A stretch of 64,000 nucleotides of DNA, taken from contig CM057463.1 of the NCBI GenBank assembly GCA_030035585.1, forward strand, positions 135,378,736 through 135,442,735. The letters run 5' to 3'. Made by a program: the position numbers and the translations under genes. The notes below the pieces were generated by a model. That model was not told the origin of the DNA. It ran no database searches and saw only the letters and a list, made by a program, of their open reading frames with translations. This DNA is from Dugong dugon. Its lineage: Eukaryota > Chordata > Mammalia > Sirenia > Dugongidae. Below, piece after piece: positions 1 to 12,885 of the stretch (the stretch's first letter is position 1; each line of letters opens with the position of its first letter).

Positions 1-1266
1 TAACTGCACATAAGTACCATTCTAGCAATCTTTTATTTGTGGTGATTAGTAGTTTTTTAGTGGGTTGAGTATTAAATTTTAATCACAGATTTGCTTTTAC
101 TTTATTCTTTCCTATCAAGAATTTTGATTGCTGGGTTATTTTTCTTTTATTAAAAATAAATTCACTTTTTTCCCCCAACCATTTTATTTTTCTCTCTTTA
201 TAAAAGAAAATGCATTTATAAATTTTTAAATGATGTTTTAAATATGTGAATTTTCAAGGATATGCATTTTCTCTTTTTTTCAAAATGATTTTTAAATGGA
301 ATTTTGTGTATTTTATTTTGAAAATTCTAGTCATTAACTTTACTTTCAGTGTCTTGGATGTCAACCATATTTTAGTCGTTATTTTTCTTTTCTTCATTTA
401 GCATCATACTTCCTATCTGACCCTTGGACACAATAGTTGTAAATGTGCAAGTTGTAAATAAAAAGGCAATATACATTTGTTTCATCATCAATGATCTGTT
501 TTATTGTTTTTGTCTGTAGAGTTTTCCTTGCTTTTCACAAGACACTGTTGAAATACAATACTGTAAATGGTATTCTGATGCCAGTTCCCTCTACTCATAA
601 GTTAAATGACGCTCATTTTGGATTATTTGGATAGATTCAACATAAGTACCATTATTTCTTTGAAAAAGATGATAGGGTTATTGCCCAGTATTTTAAGTAT
701 TATAGCATAGCATACTATGTTGGAGGTTTGAAACATGAAGTAGCTTTTGCTTTGAAAATCATAGTCTTACAGCTTCTTTTTCAATATATTTTTGTGCCAT
801 CATACACATTACTACTAGTTCACAATGTTTCCTAAATCTGTCTTTGGAAGGATCTTCTTCAGCTTGCCGAGATCTATTAATTTTGCCAATTTATATCATT
901 TCCCCAATGTTCAGCTCCATTCTATCCTTCTCAAGAGAGTCTTTTAATATGCTCCTCATTCTGAATTACCTTTCTTCTCCCTCATAGACCTATAGAGTTA
1001 TTTGTTACATCTGTTATAGCACTTACAAGAGTCTACTTCTCCTACAGACATTTTTCTTCATATCTATGTCTTTCCATAGCTTGTCAACATTATATTATTG
1101 AGATTATATGTGTATATGTCAGTACTCCTCCTAACAGTGTTGTGCCCATAGAAAACAATTAAAGAAAGCTTATTTTTAAACACTAGTAGTAAACTAATTT
1201 TGTAAAATAGTCACAACTTTTCATCCTAAACGTATTTGTTAGTTGATTCAAAGTGTTTACATTTTA
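1..1266. other. AT-rich DNA with no recognisable gene
   Basis: AT-rich sequence with stop codons in all frames. I see no splice-flanked exon, RNA gene or repeat family that I can name. Ancient diverged repeats may be present but are not recognisable by eye. Confidence 0.5.
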
Positions 1267-1280
1267 TATGTTAACAATTA

Positions 1281-1448
1281 AATAAAAAAGAAAAAAAAAC
1301 TGTTGCCGTTGAGTCTATTCCAACCCATAGAAACCCTATAGGACAGAGTAGAACTGCCCTATATGGTTTCCAGGGAGTGGCTGGTGGATTTTAACTGCTG
1401 ACCTTTTGATTAGCAGCTGAGCTCTTAACCACTGTGCCACTGGTGCTC
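1281..1448 (-). mobile_element. AfroSINE (tRNA-derived SINE)
   Basis: In reverse complement this carries the tRNA-like head (gtggcacagtgg-type A box, then a B box), followed by the body that reads 'accctataggacagagtag' on the plus strand. The sense 3' tail is T-rich and appears as the A-run at about 1281-1299. A target-site duplication flanks it: tatgttaacaatta at 1267-1280 and tatgttaataatta at 1449-1462, with one mismatch. The copy is nearly full length and moderately diverged. It is non-autonomous; the RTE LINEs found elsewhere in this window are its likely partner. Confidence 0.88.
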
Positions 1449-1462
1449 TATGTTAATAATTA

Positions 1463-4400
1463 GGATTAATTAATTCTTTTTATTAATGTATTGGCTTAAA
1501 AACCAAACCAGTAAACAAAATTTACATAAGAACAGTCTTACTTTATTACCTAAAACTCAGAATGGATAAGTCTTTCCAATCAAGTGATTAATTGGATTTT
1601 ATTGTACAGACTGATTGGTAAAGTTTGAAAATATTTTATTTTTTATTAATGTGTGACAAAAATACCCCTTAACGTAGTGATATAAAACAACCATTTTATT
1701 AGGTTCACATATTATGTAGTTAGGAATTCAGGTGGAAAAAATAGGGATGCCTTGTCTCTGCTCCTTAATAAATTATGTCTCAGTTGAAAATAGAATTTTA
1801 GGTAATATAATGTGGCAACACTGGAAATCAGATCACTATTCCCCACTCCAGCATATGTGCCTGTTACTGTATTTGTTACTATTGTTCTTTTTGCTCTTTG
1901 TTTGTTTAGTGACTTTCCTGGACTAATTCCAAAATGACCACATTCTCTGTAGTATCTGATCATTGAAACCTAGGTTATACAAGTAATAATCAGTAAGAGA
2001 TTTCCTTAATTGCCTAAATCCGTAAATCTGTGATTCTTTGTTGAGGGTCCCTGTGTTTGAGTTAGAGCACCCCTTCAATGCTCAGGCAGTTTAAAACTCT
2101 GTCTTAGCCTTCACTTCTTGCTTTCACAGGACCTCAAAGTCAGCTAGAGGTAAGACATTGGGTCCCTCTCAACTCATTCCGGGGCATGCACATATTCCTG
2201 AACATGTGTTTGGCTTTCAAGATCACCTAGGAGTATGTCAGAACTTTTCAAAGTCTCTTATGGACATCTCATTTTCCATATATTCCTTTTAAGTTTTTTG
2301 CAGGGCTCTTAATTATCCCAACTGGTATCACAGCCACAGACAGCTGCAATGATAAGCAGTTGATGTTATTTTCTTTTTTTGCAAACACTCATGAGACTGA
2401 GCAGTTGATATGGATTGATCTCTGAATCAAATAAAATGTTTTTACCCTGTAAATAAGACTTTTCCAGGCAGCTGTGAAACAAGTTAGATAGTGACATGGG
2501 ACATTGTGAGGTGTTCCAATCCTGGTCAATCATCTCCAGTGTCTTCAAGACTCCTGGTTCTCATACCCACCATGGTTGTGAGGCTGCTGGATTTCCAGGC
2601 TGCCACAGACCTGGGAATAGGGGGTTGGGAATAGGTTGAGTTAAAATACCATAAACTGTACTGTTTTTTTTACCAATTTCCAACAGATTTTCCTTCATAG
2701 ATGCGCCTCAGATTCTCAGTTCATTGTAAGCCTTTGATTAATTCCCACAGTTCTGAAAAAGTTGATTTTGACATATTTGTTCGTTTTATTTTGCTTGTGT
2801 TTTGTTCTGTTTTGCTTTTATGAAAAAGTGGATTTGTGGAAATCCTCACTTTGCCATTCCAGAAATCCTGCTTATATTTTGGACATACTAAATCACAACC
2901 AACTGTTAGACAACTATGTGGAAAATGAAGAGATAACTGGAGTTTTGGGTCTGTAGCTCAAGGAAGTGTCTAGCTTGGGAAGATATTTTTGAGAGTCACC
3001 AGCATATAAATAGTATTTAAAATCAAGAGATCATGAAGGATGAAACTGTAAATAGAAAAAAAAAAAGAGGAAGTGGATTTATCTTTTGACACTAATTTGT
3101 ACATGCTTCAAACACAATGCCAAAAAATGTAGTGCAAATAGATTACTGAATTTTATTTCAAATGCTCAGTTAGATACTAAGTAGGCAAGCATGCTCCATG
3201 CAGGATAGGTAGGATGAATATTTCCAAGATGGTGGCAAAATTCTAATCTAATACTAAATTGAATTTATTTTTAGAAAATATTTGTTTTTCATGTTTCTAT
3301 GTGATTTTTAAATATACCCCATTGTTGGTCACCAGTTTTTTTCCCACCTAGAGATTATAACAATATCATCCAGGTTTCAAAAAGTTTCAAAAATCTTATT
3401 ATAAACTTTATGTGCTTCAAAGTTTCTATTAATAATATTGACATTTTATCATCAGCTTTAAAAATCATAATCTTTTGCTATCCAATATAGAGAATATAAT
3501 CCTGAGAAAGGTATAATCTTGAGAAATAGCAATCAGTCTTTTGAATCATATACATTAATATGCTATCAATGTGAAAAAAATTTTTATTTCATTCTTCATG
3601 CAAACAATTGAAATATCATCTCAAGAAACCAGAAAATACTCTAAATATTTCAAGCAAAAATGTATTCATTGTAGAAAATTGCTATTAAAAGTATTAAAAG
3701 GACAGGAGAAGCAAAAAGGTGAAGAGTGTTAACCAAGAATCAGGAACACAGAAAATCAACAGTGCCTTGAAGAAAATGAGCCAGCACTGCAATTTTTTTT
3801 TTCTGAATTAAATAACTTACTCATTTATTCATTGCAGGAATCATAGGTCTTAAACCTCATCTCATCTTTTAATGCCAAGTTAAAACCTCCAATTTTCAGA
3901 ACTCAAAGGAATACACACTAGCAAGGAAGTCTGGCAAATACCTTTGAGGAAAAAAGAGAATTCCTAGCACATGGCAGGAATGACACAGAGGCTATGATTT
4001 TTGTGTCCATATCATTTTCTTCCCTCAAGCAACAATGGTGAGAACAAAAAACAACATAGATCTATATTACATAGGTCAATAATTATTGTAATAAAAGTAT
4101 GCAAACTGTCCTCAAAATATATAAAACTTTTTCTTTTTAAAGCTCTGACAATTTCAGTTGCCTGAGAAAACTGGGCTGTCGTGTGGGACAAAGTTTTGGT
4201 AGTGTTCAAGCAGGATATGATAGTGGTTCCAAACCTAGAAATATTTCTTTCCCTGAAATTCATTTCCCTGACATCTTCCTAAAAGCCCATACTGTCAAAT
4301 AGCCTCAGAATTTATGGAGATATCCCTAGGTGACCACACTATGTCTGTTTCCAGTCTTGCCTTTGGCAAGCCACAATGAATCCTACTGGAGCAAGTATCT

Positions 4401-4725
4401 TCTTGCCTTATTTAAACAAATATATTATACTGGTCTTTCCCATTGTGTGCTCTGCCACTTGTTATTCCGTAGTGTGTTCTAACCTAAAAATTGGCACCAT
4501 TACCTACTCAGTTATTCAAAAGAGAACTAAAGCATATATCTTCCCTTTCCCTTACTCCTGTATCCATTCTCACAGCAGAAGTTGTTTATTATAACATAAA
4601 ACTGTATATTGAAACTATTTCTTTTCAACTCTGTGGATACCAGTCTAGTTTAAATAAATAAATAAACAGTTTCTCACATAGACAATGGCAATTGTGCCCT
4701 AATTCCTTTCCCTATTTTAATTCAT
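1463..4725. other. Intergenic or intronic AT-rich DNA, possible ancient repeat at about 1650-1990
   Basis: No gene is visible. The stretch at about 1650-1990 loosely resembles the 'acaaccattttatta...aggaattcag' opening of old mammalian LTR or MaLR-type repeats, but the match is too weak to name. The short open frames here (60-83 codons) have no family features. The end of the stretch abuts the TSD of L1 copy 1. Confidence 0.4.
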
Positions 4726-4745
4726 TATCCTCAGTAAATTCATTT
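4726..4745. repeat. Left TSD of L1 copy 1
   Basis: Pairs with the right copy at 12366-12385, with a mismatch or two and a one-base length difference near the T-run. It marks the L1 integration site at the 3' end of the element. Confidence 0.85.
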
Positions 4746-5708
4746 TTTTTAAATTGTTGTAGTTTAAATGAAGTTTGCATTTCAAGTTAATCCCCATACA
4801 AAATTTTATACATACATTGTTATGTGACCCTAATTGTTCACCACATTCTGTGACAGTACACGCCTCCTTTCCACCCCTGATTCCCCATGTCCTTTCAAAC
4901 AGCTCCTAACCCTATCTGCCTTCCCATCTCACCTCCGAACAGAAGTTGCTCCTTTGGTCTCTTGTATCTACTTGAGCTAAGAAGCACACTCCTCACGAGT
5001 ATCACTTTATGTCCCACAGTCCAGTCCAATCCCTGTCTGAAGAGTTGGCCTCAGAAATTTTTTGGTTCTAGGATGATACAGAATGCAGGGGCCATGCTTT
5101 CTGGGATACCTCCAGTCTCAGGCAGACCATTAAGTCTGGACTTCTTACTACAATTTAAGTTTTGCACCCCATCTTTCTGCTGTCAGGGTGGTTATTGGTG
5201 GTAGCCAGGTACCATCTAGTTCTTCTGGTCTCAGGCTGATGAAGTCTCTGGTTTATGTGGCCCTTTCTGTCTCTTGGGCTACCGCTTTCCTTGTGTCCTT
5301 GGTATTCTTCATTCTCCTTTACTCAAGGTGGTTGGGACCAACTGATGCATCTTAGATGGCCACATGCAAGCTTTTAAGACTCCAGACGCCACTCACCAAA
5401 GTAGGATGCAGAACATTTTCTTAATAAGCTTTGTTAGGCTAATTGATCTAGATATCCCCTGAAAGCATGGTCCCCAGACCCCTAACCCTGCTACTCTCTC
5501 TCTCAAAGTGTTTGATTGTATTCAGGAAACTTCTTAGCTTTGATTTAGTCCAGTTGTGCTGACTTTGCCTGTAGTGTGTGCTGTCCTTCCCTTCGCCTAA
5601 GATGACACTTATTTACTATCTAGTTACTAAATAACCCTCATCCTACCTCCTCACCCTCGTAACAATCAAAGAATGTTTTCTTCTGTGTTTAAACCTTTTC
5701 TTGAGTTC

Positions 5709-8700
5709 TTATAATAATGGTCTTATACAGTACTTGTCCTTCTTTGACTGACTAAATTCACTCAGCATAATAAGTTACAGCTTCCTCCATGTTATACTAT
5801 ATTTCACGGCTTCATTGTTGTTCTTTATAGTTGCGTAGTATTCCATTGTGTGGATATACCATAATTTGTTCATCCATTGGTCTGTGGATGGGTACCTAGG
5901 TTGTTTCCATCTTTTTACTATTGTGAACAGTGCTGCAATGAACATGGGTGTGCATATGTCTATTTGTGTGACAGCTCTTATTTCTCTAGGTTGTATTCCA
6001 AGGAGAAGGATAGCTGGATTGTACGGTACTTCTATTTCTAGCTTCCTAAGGAAGTGCCAAATCGATTTCCAAAGTGGTTGTACCATTTTAAATTCCCATC
6101 AACAGAGTCTAAGTATTCCAGTCTCTCACAACCTTTGCAGCATTTATTATTTTGTGTTTTTTGGATTAAGTCTAGCCTTGTTGAGGTGAGATGATATCTC
6201 ATTGTAGTTTTGATTTTCATTTCTCTAATGGCTAATGATCGTGAGCATTTCTTCATGTGTCTGTTAGCCATCTGAATATCTTCTTCGGAGAAGTTCCTGT
6301 TCGTATCCTTTGCCCATTTTTTAATTGGGTTGTCTTTTTGTTGTTGAGGTATTGCAGTACCTTGTAGATTTTAGACATTAGACACTGATCAGATTTGTCA
6401 CAGCCAAAATTTTTTTCCCAGTCTGTAGGTTGTCTTTTTAATCTTTTGATGAAGTCTTTTGATGAGCATACGTGTTTGATTTTTAGGAGCTCCCAGTTAT
6501 CTAGTCTCTCTTCTGGTGTTTGTGGATTGTTACTTATGGTTCATATTGTGTTTATGCCATGTATTAGGGCTCCTAGCATTGTCCCTATTTTTTCTTCCAT
6601 GGTCTTTATTGGTTTTGATTTTATGTTTAAGTTTTTGATTCAGTTTGAGTTAGCTTTTGTGCATGGTGTGAGATATGGGTCTTGTTTCAGTTTTTCTGCA
6701 GATGGATATCCAGTTATGCCAGCACCATTTGTTAAAGAGACTGTCTTTTCCCCAATCAATGGACTTTGGGCCTTTGTCAAATATTAGCTGCTCATAGGTG
6801 GTTGAACTCACGTCTGGATTCTCAACTCTTTTCCATTGGTCTATGTATCTGTTGTTGTACTAATACCAGGCTGTTTTGACTACAATGGCAGTATAATAGG
6901 TTCTAAAACCAGGTAGTGTGAGGCCTTCCACTTTGTTCTTCTTCTTGAGTGATGCTTTATTTATTTGGGACCTCTTCCCTTTCCATATGAAGTTGGTGAT
7001 TTGTTTCTCCATCTCATTAAAAAATACCAGTGGAATTTGGATCGGGATTGAACTGTATCTGTAGATTGCTTTGGGTATTGACATTTTCACTATGTTGAAT
7101 CTACCTATCTGTGAGCAAGGTATGTTTTTCCACTTATGCAAGTGTCTTTAGGTTTCTTGCAGTAGTGTCTTGTAGTTTTCTCTGTAAAGATCTTTTATGT
7201 TTCTGGTTAGATTTATTCCTAAGTATTTTATCTTCTTGGGGGCTATTGTAAATAGTATTGTTTTGGCAATTTCCCCTTCGAGGTTCTCTTTGTTCGTGTA
7301 AAGGAATCCAACTGATTTTTTGTATGTTTATCTTGTATCCTGAAATTTTGCTGAAATCTTCTATTAGTTTCAGTAGTTTTCTTGTGAATTCTTTGGGTTT
7401 TTCTGTGTATAAGATCATGTCATCTGCAAATAGAGATACTTTGACTTCTTCCCTACCAATTGGATACTGTTTATTTCTTTTTCTAGCTTAATTGCTCTGG
7501 CTAGGACTTCCAGCACAATGTTAAATAAGAGTGGTGATAGACAGCATCCTTGCCTGGTTCCCTTTCCCAAGGGGAATGCTTTCAAAGTATCTCCATTTAG
7601 GATGATGTTGGCTGTTGGCTTTGTATAAATGCCCTTAATTATATTGAGGAATTTCCCTTCTATTCCTATTTTGCTGAGAGTTTTTATCATGAATGGGTTT
7701 TGGATTTTGTTGAATGCCTTTTCTGCATCAATTGATAAGATCATGTGCTTCTTGCCTTTTCTTTTATTTATGTAAAGGGTTACACTGATTGTTTTTCTAG
7801 TGTTGAACCATCCCTGCATACCTAGTACAAATCCCACTTGATTATGGTGAATTATTTTTTTTTGATATGTTGCTGTATTTTATTAGTTAGAATTTTGTTG
7901 AGGATTTTTGCGTCAATGTTCATGAGGGATATTGGTCTGTAATTTTCTTTTTTTGTGGTGTCTTCACCTGGTTTTGGTATCAGGGTTTTGCTGGATTCAT
8001 AGAATGAGTTTGGGAGTATTCCATCCTTTTCTATGGTCTGAAATGCCTTTAGTAGAAGTGGTGTTATCTCTTCTCTAAAAGTTTGGAAGAATTCTCCGGT
8101 GAAGCCATCAGGGCCAGGGCTTTTTTTTGTTGAGAGTTTTTAAATTACCTTTTCAATTTCTTCATTTGTTATGGGTTTATTTAGTTGTTCTACCTTTGTT
8201 TGTGTTAGTTTAGGTAGGTAGTGAGTTTTTAAAAATTTGTCCATTTCCTCTAGGTTTTCAAATTTGAGTACAATTTTTCATAGTATTCTGTTATGATTCT
8301 TTTAATTTCAGTTGGGTCTGTCGTGATATCACCCATCTCACTTCTTATATGGGTTATCTGCTTCCTCTCCTGTTTTTCTTTTGTTAGTTTTGCCAATGGT
8401 TTATGAATTTTGTTGCTCTTTTCAAAGCACCAGCTTTTGGACTTGTTAACTCTTTCAAATTGTTTTTCTATTTTCTGTTTCATCTAATTCTGCTCTAATT
8501 CTTATTATTTCCTTTCTTCTCACACCTGTGGGCTTCTTTTGGTGCTCTCTTTCTACTTGTTGCAGGTTTAGGGTTAATGTTTTGATTATGGCCCTTTCTT
8601 CTTTTGGATGTATGTGTTTATTGCTATAAGCTGACCTATGAGCACTGCTTTTGCTGTGTCCCAAAGGTTCTGGTAGGATGTGTTTTCATTCTCATTTGAT

Positions 8701-9527
8701 TCTATGAACTTCTTTATTCCATCCTTAATTTCTTCTACAACCCAGTAGTTTTTGAGCAGGGTGTTGTTCAGTTTCCATGTGTTTGATTTTTATTCCTTTC
8801 TTTTTGTGTTGTTTATTTCTACTTTTATGGCTTTATTGTTAGAAAAGACTCTTTGTAATATTTCAGTGTTTTAGATTTTGTTGAGGTTTGCTTTATGGCC
8901 TAATATGTGGTCTATTCTGGACAATGTTCCATGTGCATTGGAAAAGAAAGTATACTTGGCTGCTGTTGGGTGCAGTGTTCAGTATATGTCTATGAGATTA
9001 AGTTGGTTGATTGTAGTATTTAGCTCTTCTGTGTCTTTGTTGAGCTTCTTTCTGTATGTTCTGTCCTTCAACGAAAGTGGCGTGTTGGAGTCTCCTACTA
9101 CTATTGTGGAGCTGTCTATCTCTCTCTTCAGGGCTGTTAGAGTTTATGTATTTTGGAGCCCTGTCATTGGGTGCGTAAATATTTATTATAGTTATGTCCT
9201 CCTGGTGTATTGACCCTTTAATCATTATATAGTGTCCTTCCTTATCCTTTGCGGTGGAATTTACTTTAAAGTCTATTTTGTCAGAGATTAATATTGCCAC
9301 TCCTGCCCTTTTTTGAGTGTTGTTTGCTTGATACATTTTTTTCCACCCTTTGAGTTTTAGCCTGTTTGTGTCTTTAAGTCTAAGGTGCATCTCTTGTAGG
9401 CAGCAGATAGACAGATCATGCTTTTTTTTATCCAATCTGCCACTCTCTGTCTCTTTATTGGTGTATTAAGTCCGTTTCCATTCAGCGTAATTATTGATAG
9501 GTGTGAGTTTAGTGCTATCTTCCCAAT
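5709..9527 (-). pseudogene. L1 ORF2 pseudogene (endonuclease / reverse transcriptase), copy 1
   Basis: Encoded the L1 ORF2 protein, which nicks the target with an APE-type endonuclease and primes reverse transcription there. The N-terminal endonuclease start (NSHLSIITLN) lies near 9500; 'INIYAPND' near 9200 is endonuclease. RT segments follow at 7415-7837 ([12 protein letters not shown], then [15 protein letters not shown]). The C-terminal region is recognisable at 5775-6271 ([27 protein letters not shown]). The frame is broken repeatedly: an in-frame stop lies near 5775, just before the usual C-terminal tail, and several frameshifts interrupt the RT domain. The codon before the SHLSII start is no longer ATG. 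The pseudogene is non-functional. Confidence 0.93.
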
Positions 9528-10099
9528 GTCTCTTTTTGTGTTGTTGTTCACAGTTTCTTTGTTCCCCTTAATTTTCTGTGCTGAGTTGTTTTTCTTTATG
9601 TATTTTCTTTTCATATTTTTCATTGTTGTTGATTTTGTGTTTGCTGTGCCTTTATATTTTTCTCATTTTTTATTTTGATTTGTAGGATTGTTAGTTTCCT
9701 TTGTGGTTACCTTAATATTTACCCCTATTTTTCTAAGTTTATACCAGTATTTTATTTCTTTACATTGCCATGACTTCTCCATATGAAAAATCTATGTCTG
9801 CATTTTTTAAGTCCCTCTTTTTTGTTTTAATGTTGACCTTTTTGGCATATTGATATCTCTGTTTCACTATTTTCAGTATTTTAGCTTTGATGTATTTTTG
9901 ACTTCCCTATCTGAGTCAATATCTGGTTGCTCTGTCCTGTGTTCTGGTCTTGCATTGTTATTGATTTTCTAACTGGAGTACTCCCTTTAGTATTTCTTGT
10001 AATTTTTGTTTGGTTTTTGCAAATTCCCTGAACTTCTGTTTATCTGTAAATGCCCTATTTTCACCATCACATTTGAGAGACAGTTTTGCTGAATATGTA

Positions 10100-10972
10100 A
10101 TTCTTGGCTGGCAGTTGTTTTCCTTCAAGGCTTTATATATGTTATCCCATTGCCTTCTTGCCTACATGGTTTCTGCTGAGTAGTCCAAGCTTATTCTAAT
10201 TGACTCCTTTGTAGATGACTTTCCTTTTATCCTTAGCCACTCAATATTTTCTCTTTATCTTTGGTTTTGGCAAGTTTGATTATAATATGTCTTGGTGACT
10301 GTCTTTTGGGATCTACCTCATGTGGGGCTGGATAAGCATCTTGGATAGATATCTACTCATCTTTCATGATATCAGGGAAGTTTTCTGCCAACAAATATTC
10401 AACAATTTTCTCTGTATTTTTATTATCCCCCCCGTTCTGCTACTCCAAATCACTAGTAGGTTGTTTGTCTTGATAGAGTCCCACATAACTCTTAGAGTTT
10501 CTTCCTTCTTTTTAATTCTTTTATCTGATTTTTCCTCAAATAAGTTGACGTCAAGTGCTTTATCTTCAATGTCACTGATTCTAACTTCTACTGCCTCAAT
10601 TCAGCTCCTATGACTTTCTATTGAGTTATCTAATTCTGAAAATTTATTGTTAATCTTCTGGATTTCTGATTGCTGTCTCTCTATGGATTCTTGCAGGCTA
10701 TTAAGTTTGTCACTATGTTCTTGAATAAATTTTTTAAGTTCTGCTACTACTTTGTCTGTATGTTCTTTTGTTGTCTCTATCCTTTAACAAATTTCCTTTC
10801 TAATTTCTAGAAGAGTTATGTATATTAATATTTTGTATTCTGCCTCTGCTAATTCCAAGAAATTCTCTTCCTCCAGAGAATTTATTGATTCTTTATTTTG
10901 GGAGCTTTCTGAAACCATCATGGACTGCCTCTTTATGTGATTTGATATTGACCGTTGTCTAGGAGCCATCAA
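10100..10972 (-). pseudogene. L1 ORF1 pseudogene (RNA-binding nucleic-acid chaperone), copy 1
   Basis: The position upstream of ORF2 and the C-terminal sequence (antisense of 'accatgtaggcaagaaggca' near 10150) identify L1 ORF1, a coiled-coil trimer that binds L1 RNA. The start near 10972 reads MMAPRQRSISNHIKRQ, aligning with the MPPKQQTISKHLQKQ start in L1 copy 3. Only the first 62 codons stay open; downstream stops and shifts break the coiled coil and RNA-binding domain. Confidence 0.85.
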
Positions 10973-12361
10973 TAAATTATTATGAATTTATTTTATATTT
11001 GTCAGTGTTTCCTAGCTTCTTGTTTTGTTTTGTTTTGATATTTCCAAATAGGCTGTTCTTGTTTGCTAGTTAGATCATTGGCAACTTTGAAGCTCTAACG
11101 TCCTGTCCACAGGTAGGTAGTTCTGTAACTAAGTATGTGCATGCAGGAGTTCATTAAATTTTCCTGTATGGATTCAGGTCAGGTGTCCAGCAATCAATCA
11201 CCAAGTGTGTGGTGAAGACTCTCACCTACAGTCTTAGAGAGGCATGGGTGATTGCTGTAGGCACAGGTATCTGGTTGCAGTAGGTGGGTCACATGCTGAG
11301 TAAGGCAGGGGTCTGATGGCTGCCCCTGAGTGTCTGAAAGGAAAGCATGTCCCTATTCTCTAGAGCTAGTAGGCAGATGAGTTTTTCAGCTAGACTATGA
11401 GCACCCTACACTGTTTGTTGTAATGACTCAGGGGCACCACTTATTCTTAGACCCCTGTAGCAGGTGAGTAGGTGGTGTAGGTGGAGCCACCAGTCCTCAA
11501 GCCCCTGAGGCTGACCAGTAAAGGTGCCTGCTTAAAAGGCAGGGCTGTGTCAAGCGTCACAAATCTGCCACTTCACAGCTGAAACATTTGAAGTTAGACT
11601 TCAATTGTTTACCCTGTTGTACTGTGGTAGTGAGGGCTTATGCTGTTGAGATGGGTCCACACAAGTCTATACTGGGGTAGAAGACACTCAAAGTCTGCAG
11701 ATCCCTTATGCCTGTGTCTAGCAACGGAGCTGTGCCAACCCTGAGTTCCTGGCTTAGGGGAGCCAGTAGCTTATTTTTTCCCCTGTGTGTTAATTAGTTC
11801 CCTCGCCAAGGCCAGGGGATAGGGTCAGGGCACCTTATGGGATCTACTCCCAGCCCAGTGTGCTCAGAGACTTTGGAAGCCAGCCAGACTGGTGCACGGC
11901 CAGGAGGGAGGAGGTAAAAGGGAGAGAGGTTTTTCCCAAATGGGCTTTTATTTTATTTTTTTCAATCCCCGCAAAAGACCACACACATGCACTTATCTTT
12001 AGCCACTTGGGAGCTGCTTTTCACTGGTTTGGAGTGTCCAAGCAGAATCTCTGCTGATGGATCTCTCTCGATGTGGAAACTGCCTCCTAAGCACACGGGC
12101 AGAACTTTTTGCCTGTTTTGCTGCACACCCGGGGCCCTTTGGGACTGAAGAGCTGTGGCTCCCTCTGCCAGTCTGGCACTTCTCACTTCTTCTGAACTGT
12201 CTCCCCCTTCCCTTGCCACTCAGTCCGATTCCTCAACTTTGCCTTGTTCAGGGCTCCTAGATACTCATATACAATCAAATCACTTGTTTTTCCAGGTTTT
12301 TGTTGTAAGAGGGATACAGGAAAGTGTCTGACTGCTCTGCCATCTTGGCCTCACCTCCTGG
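10973..12361 (-). promoter_or_regulatory. L1 5'UTR (internal promoter region), copy 1
   Basis: About 1.4 kb between the ORF1 start and the element 5' end, richer in GC than the flanks. By position it held the internal RNA polymerase II promoter that L1 uses. It does not look like the 5'UTR of L1 copies 2 and 3, which start with 'caagatggcgct'-type sequence after a different head. No tandem monomers are evident here. Confidence 0.7.
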
Positions 12362-12365
12362 TCAC

Positions 12366-12385
12366 TATCCTCAATAAATTCTTTT
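12366..12385. repeat. Right TSD of L1 copy 1
   Basis: Imperfect copy of 4726-4745. Together they bracket the whole element, so the 5' end is authentic and not an internal truncation. Confidence 0.85.
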
Positions 12386-12469
12386 AAAAACATTAAATAT
12401 ATTATTTCTAAAATATGTACACTTCTTTCATTGTGTACCAATAAGTTGTTACTTTGAAAAAATATCTGC

Positions 12470-12870
12470 ATACTTAATGGCTTAAAAGAACAACCACTTA
12501 TAGTTTCTTATATTTCTGCTTACTTAAGCAAGACTCAGAAATCTCACCTAGTCATCCATGGTCAGTTTTGGATTAGTCCAGCTAAGATCAGCAAAATAAC
12601 CTACCTACCATTCTAGACATGTTCAAACCTCACCCAGGACAATTAAACTGCCTGGGTTATGGCCCATATGTCTAATAATCTTGCTAACAAGTTTGGGCAT
12701 GTTCCCATGAAAAATGCAGAAGAGCAAGGAAGTGTGGCAGTACACAAGGTTCTTAAGGCCTAGGCTTGGAACTGGCCCAAGACCATACCATACGGCTTTC
12801 AAGGAGTGGCAAAATAGACTCCACTTCTTGGTAGAAGGAGTGGCAAAGTAATATTCTTAAAGGCATGAAT
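12470..12870. mobile_element. Possible ancient LTR/MaLR-type repeat
   Basis: Motifs such as 'atagactccacttcttgg', 'ggagtggcaaagta' and the opening 'ggcttaaaagaacaacca' resemble old mammal-wide LTR-type repeats. I cannot assign a family or strand by eye. No TSD is visible. Confidence 0.4.
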
Positions 12871-12885
12871 AAAGGTGAGACAAAT

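Larger units (their letters stand above)
4742..12361 (-). mobile_element. Full-length L1 (LINE-1), copy 1
   Basis: A complete but decayed autonomous retrotransposon of about 7.6 kb on the minus strand. Reading down the plus strand: 3' end with a short T-run (4742-4750), 3'UTR (to 5708), ORF2 (5709 to about 9527), inter-ORF spacer, ORF1 (about 10100-10972) and 5'UTR (10973-12361). The 5' terminus in sense orientation opens with 'ggaggtgaggccaagatggc', a typical L1 start. TSDs flank it: tatcctcagtaaattcattt at 4726-4745 and tatcctcaataaattctttt at 12366-12385. The differences between the two TSD copies, and the many stops in both ORFs, indicate an old insertion. Its 3'UTR belongs to the same lineage as the copy at 17041-19760 and differs from that of L1 copies 2 and 3. 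Confidence 0.95.
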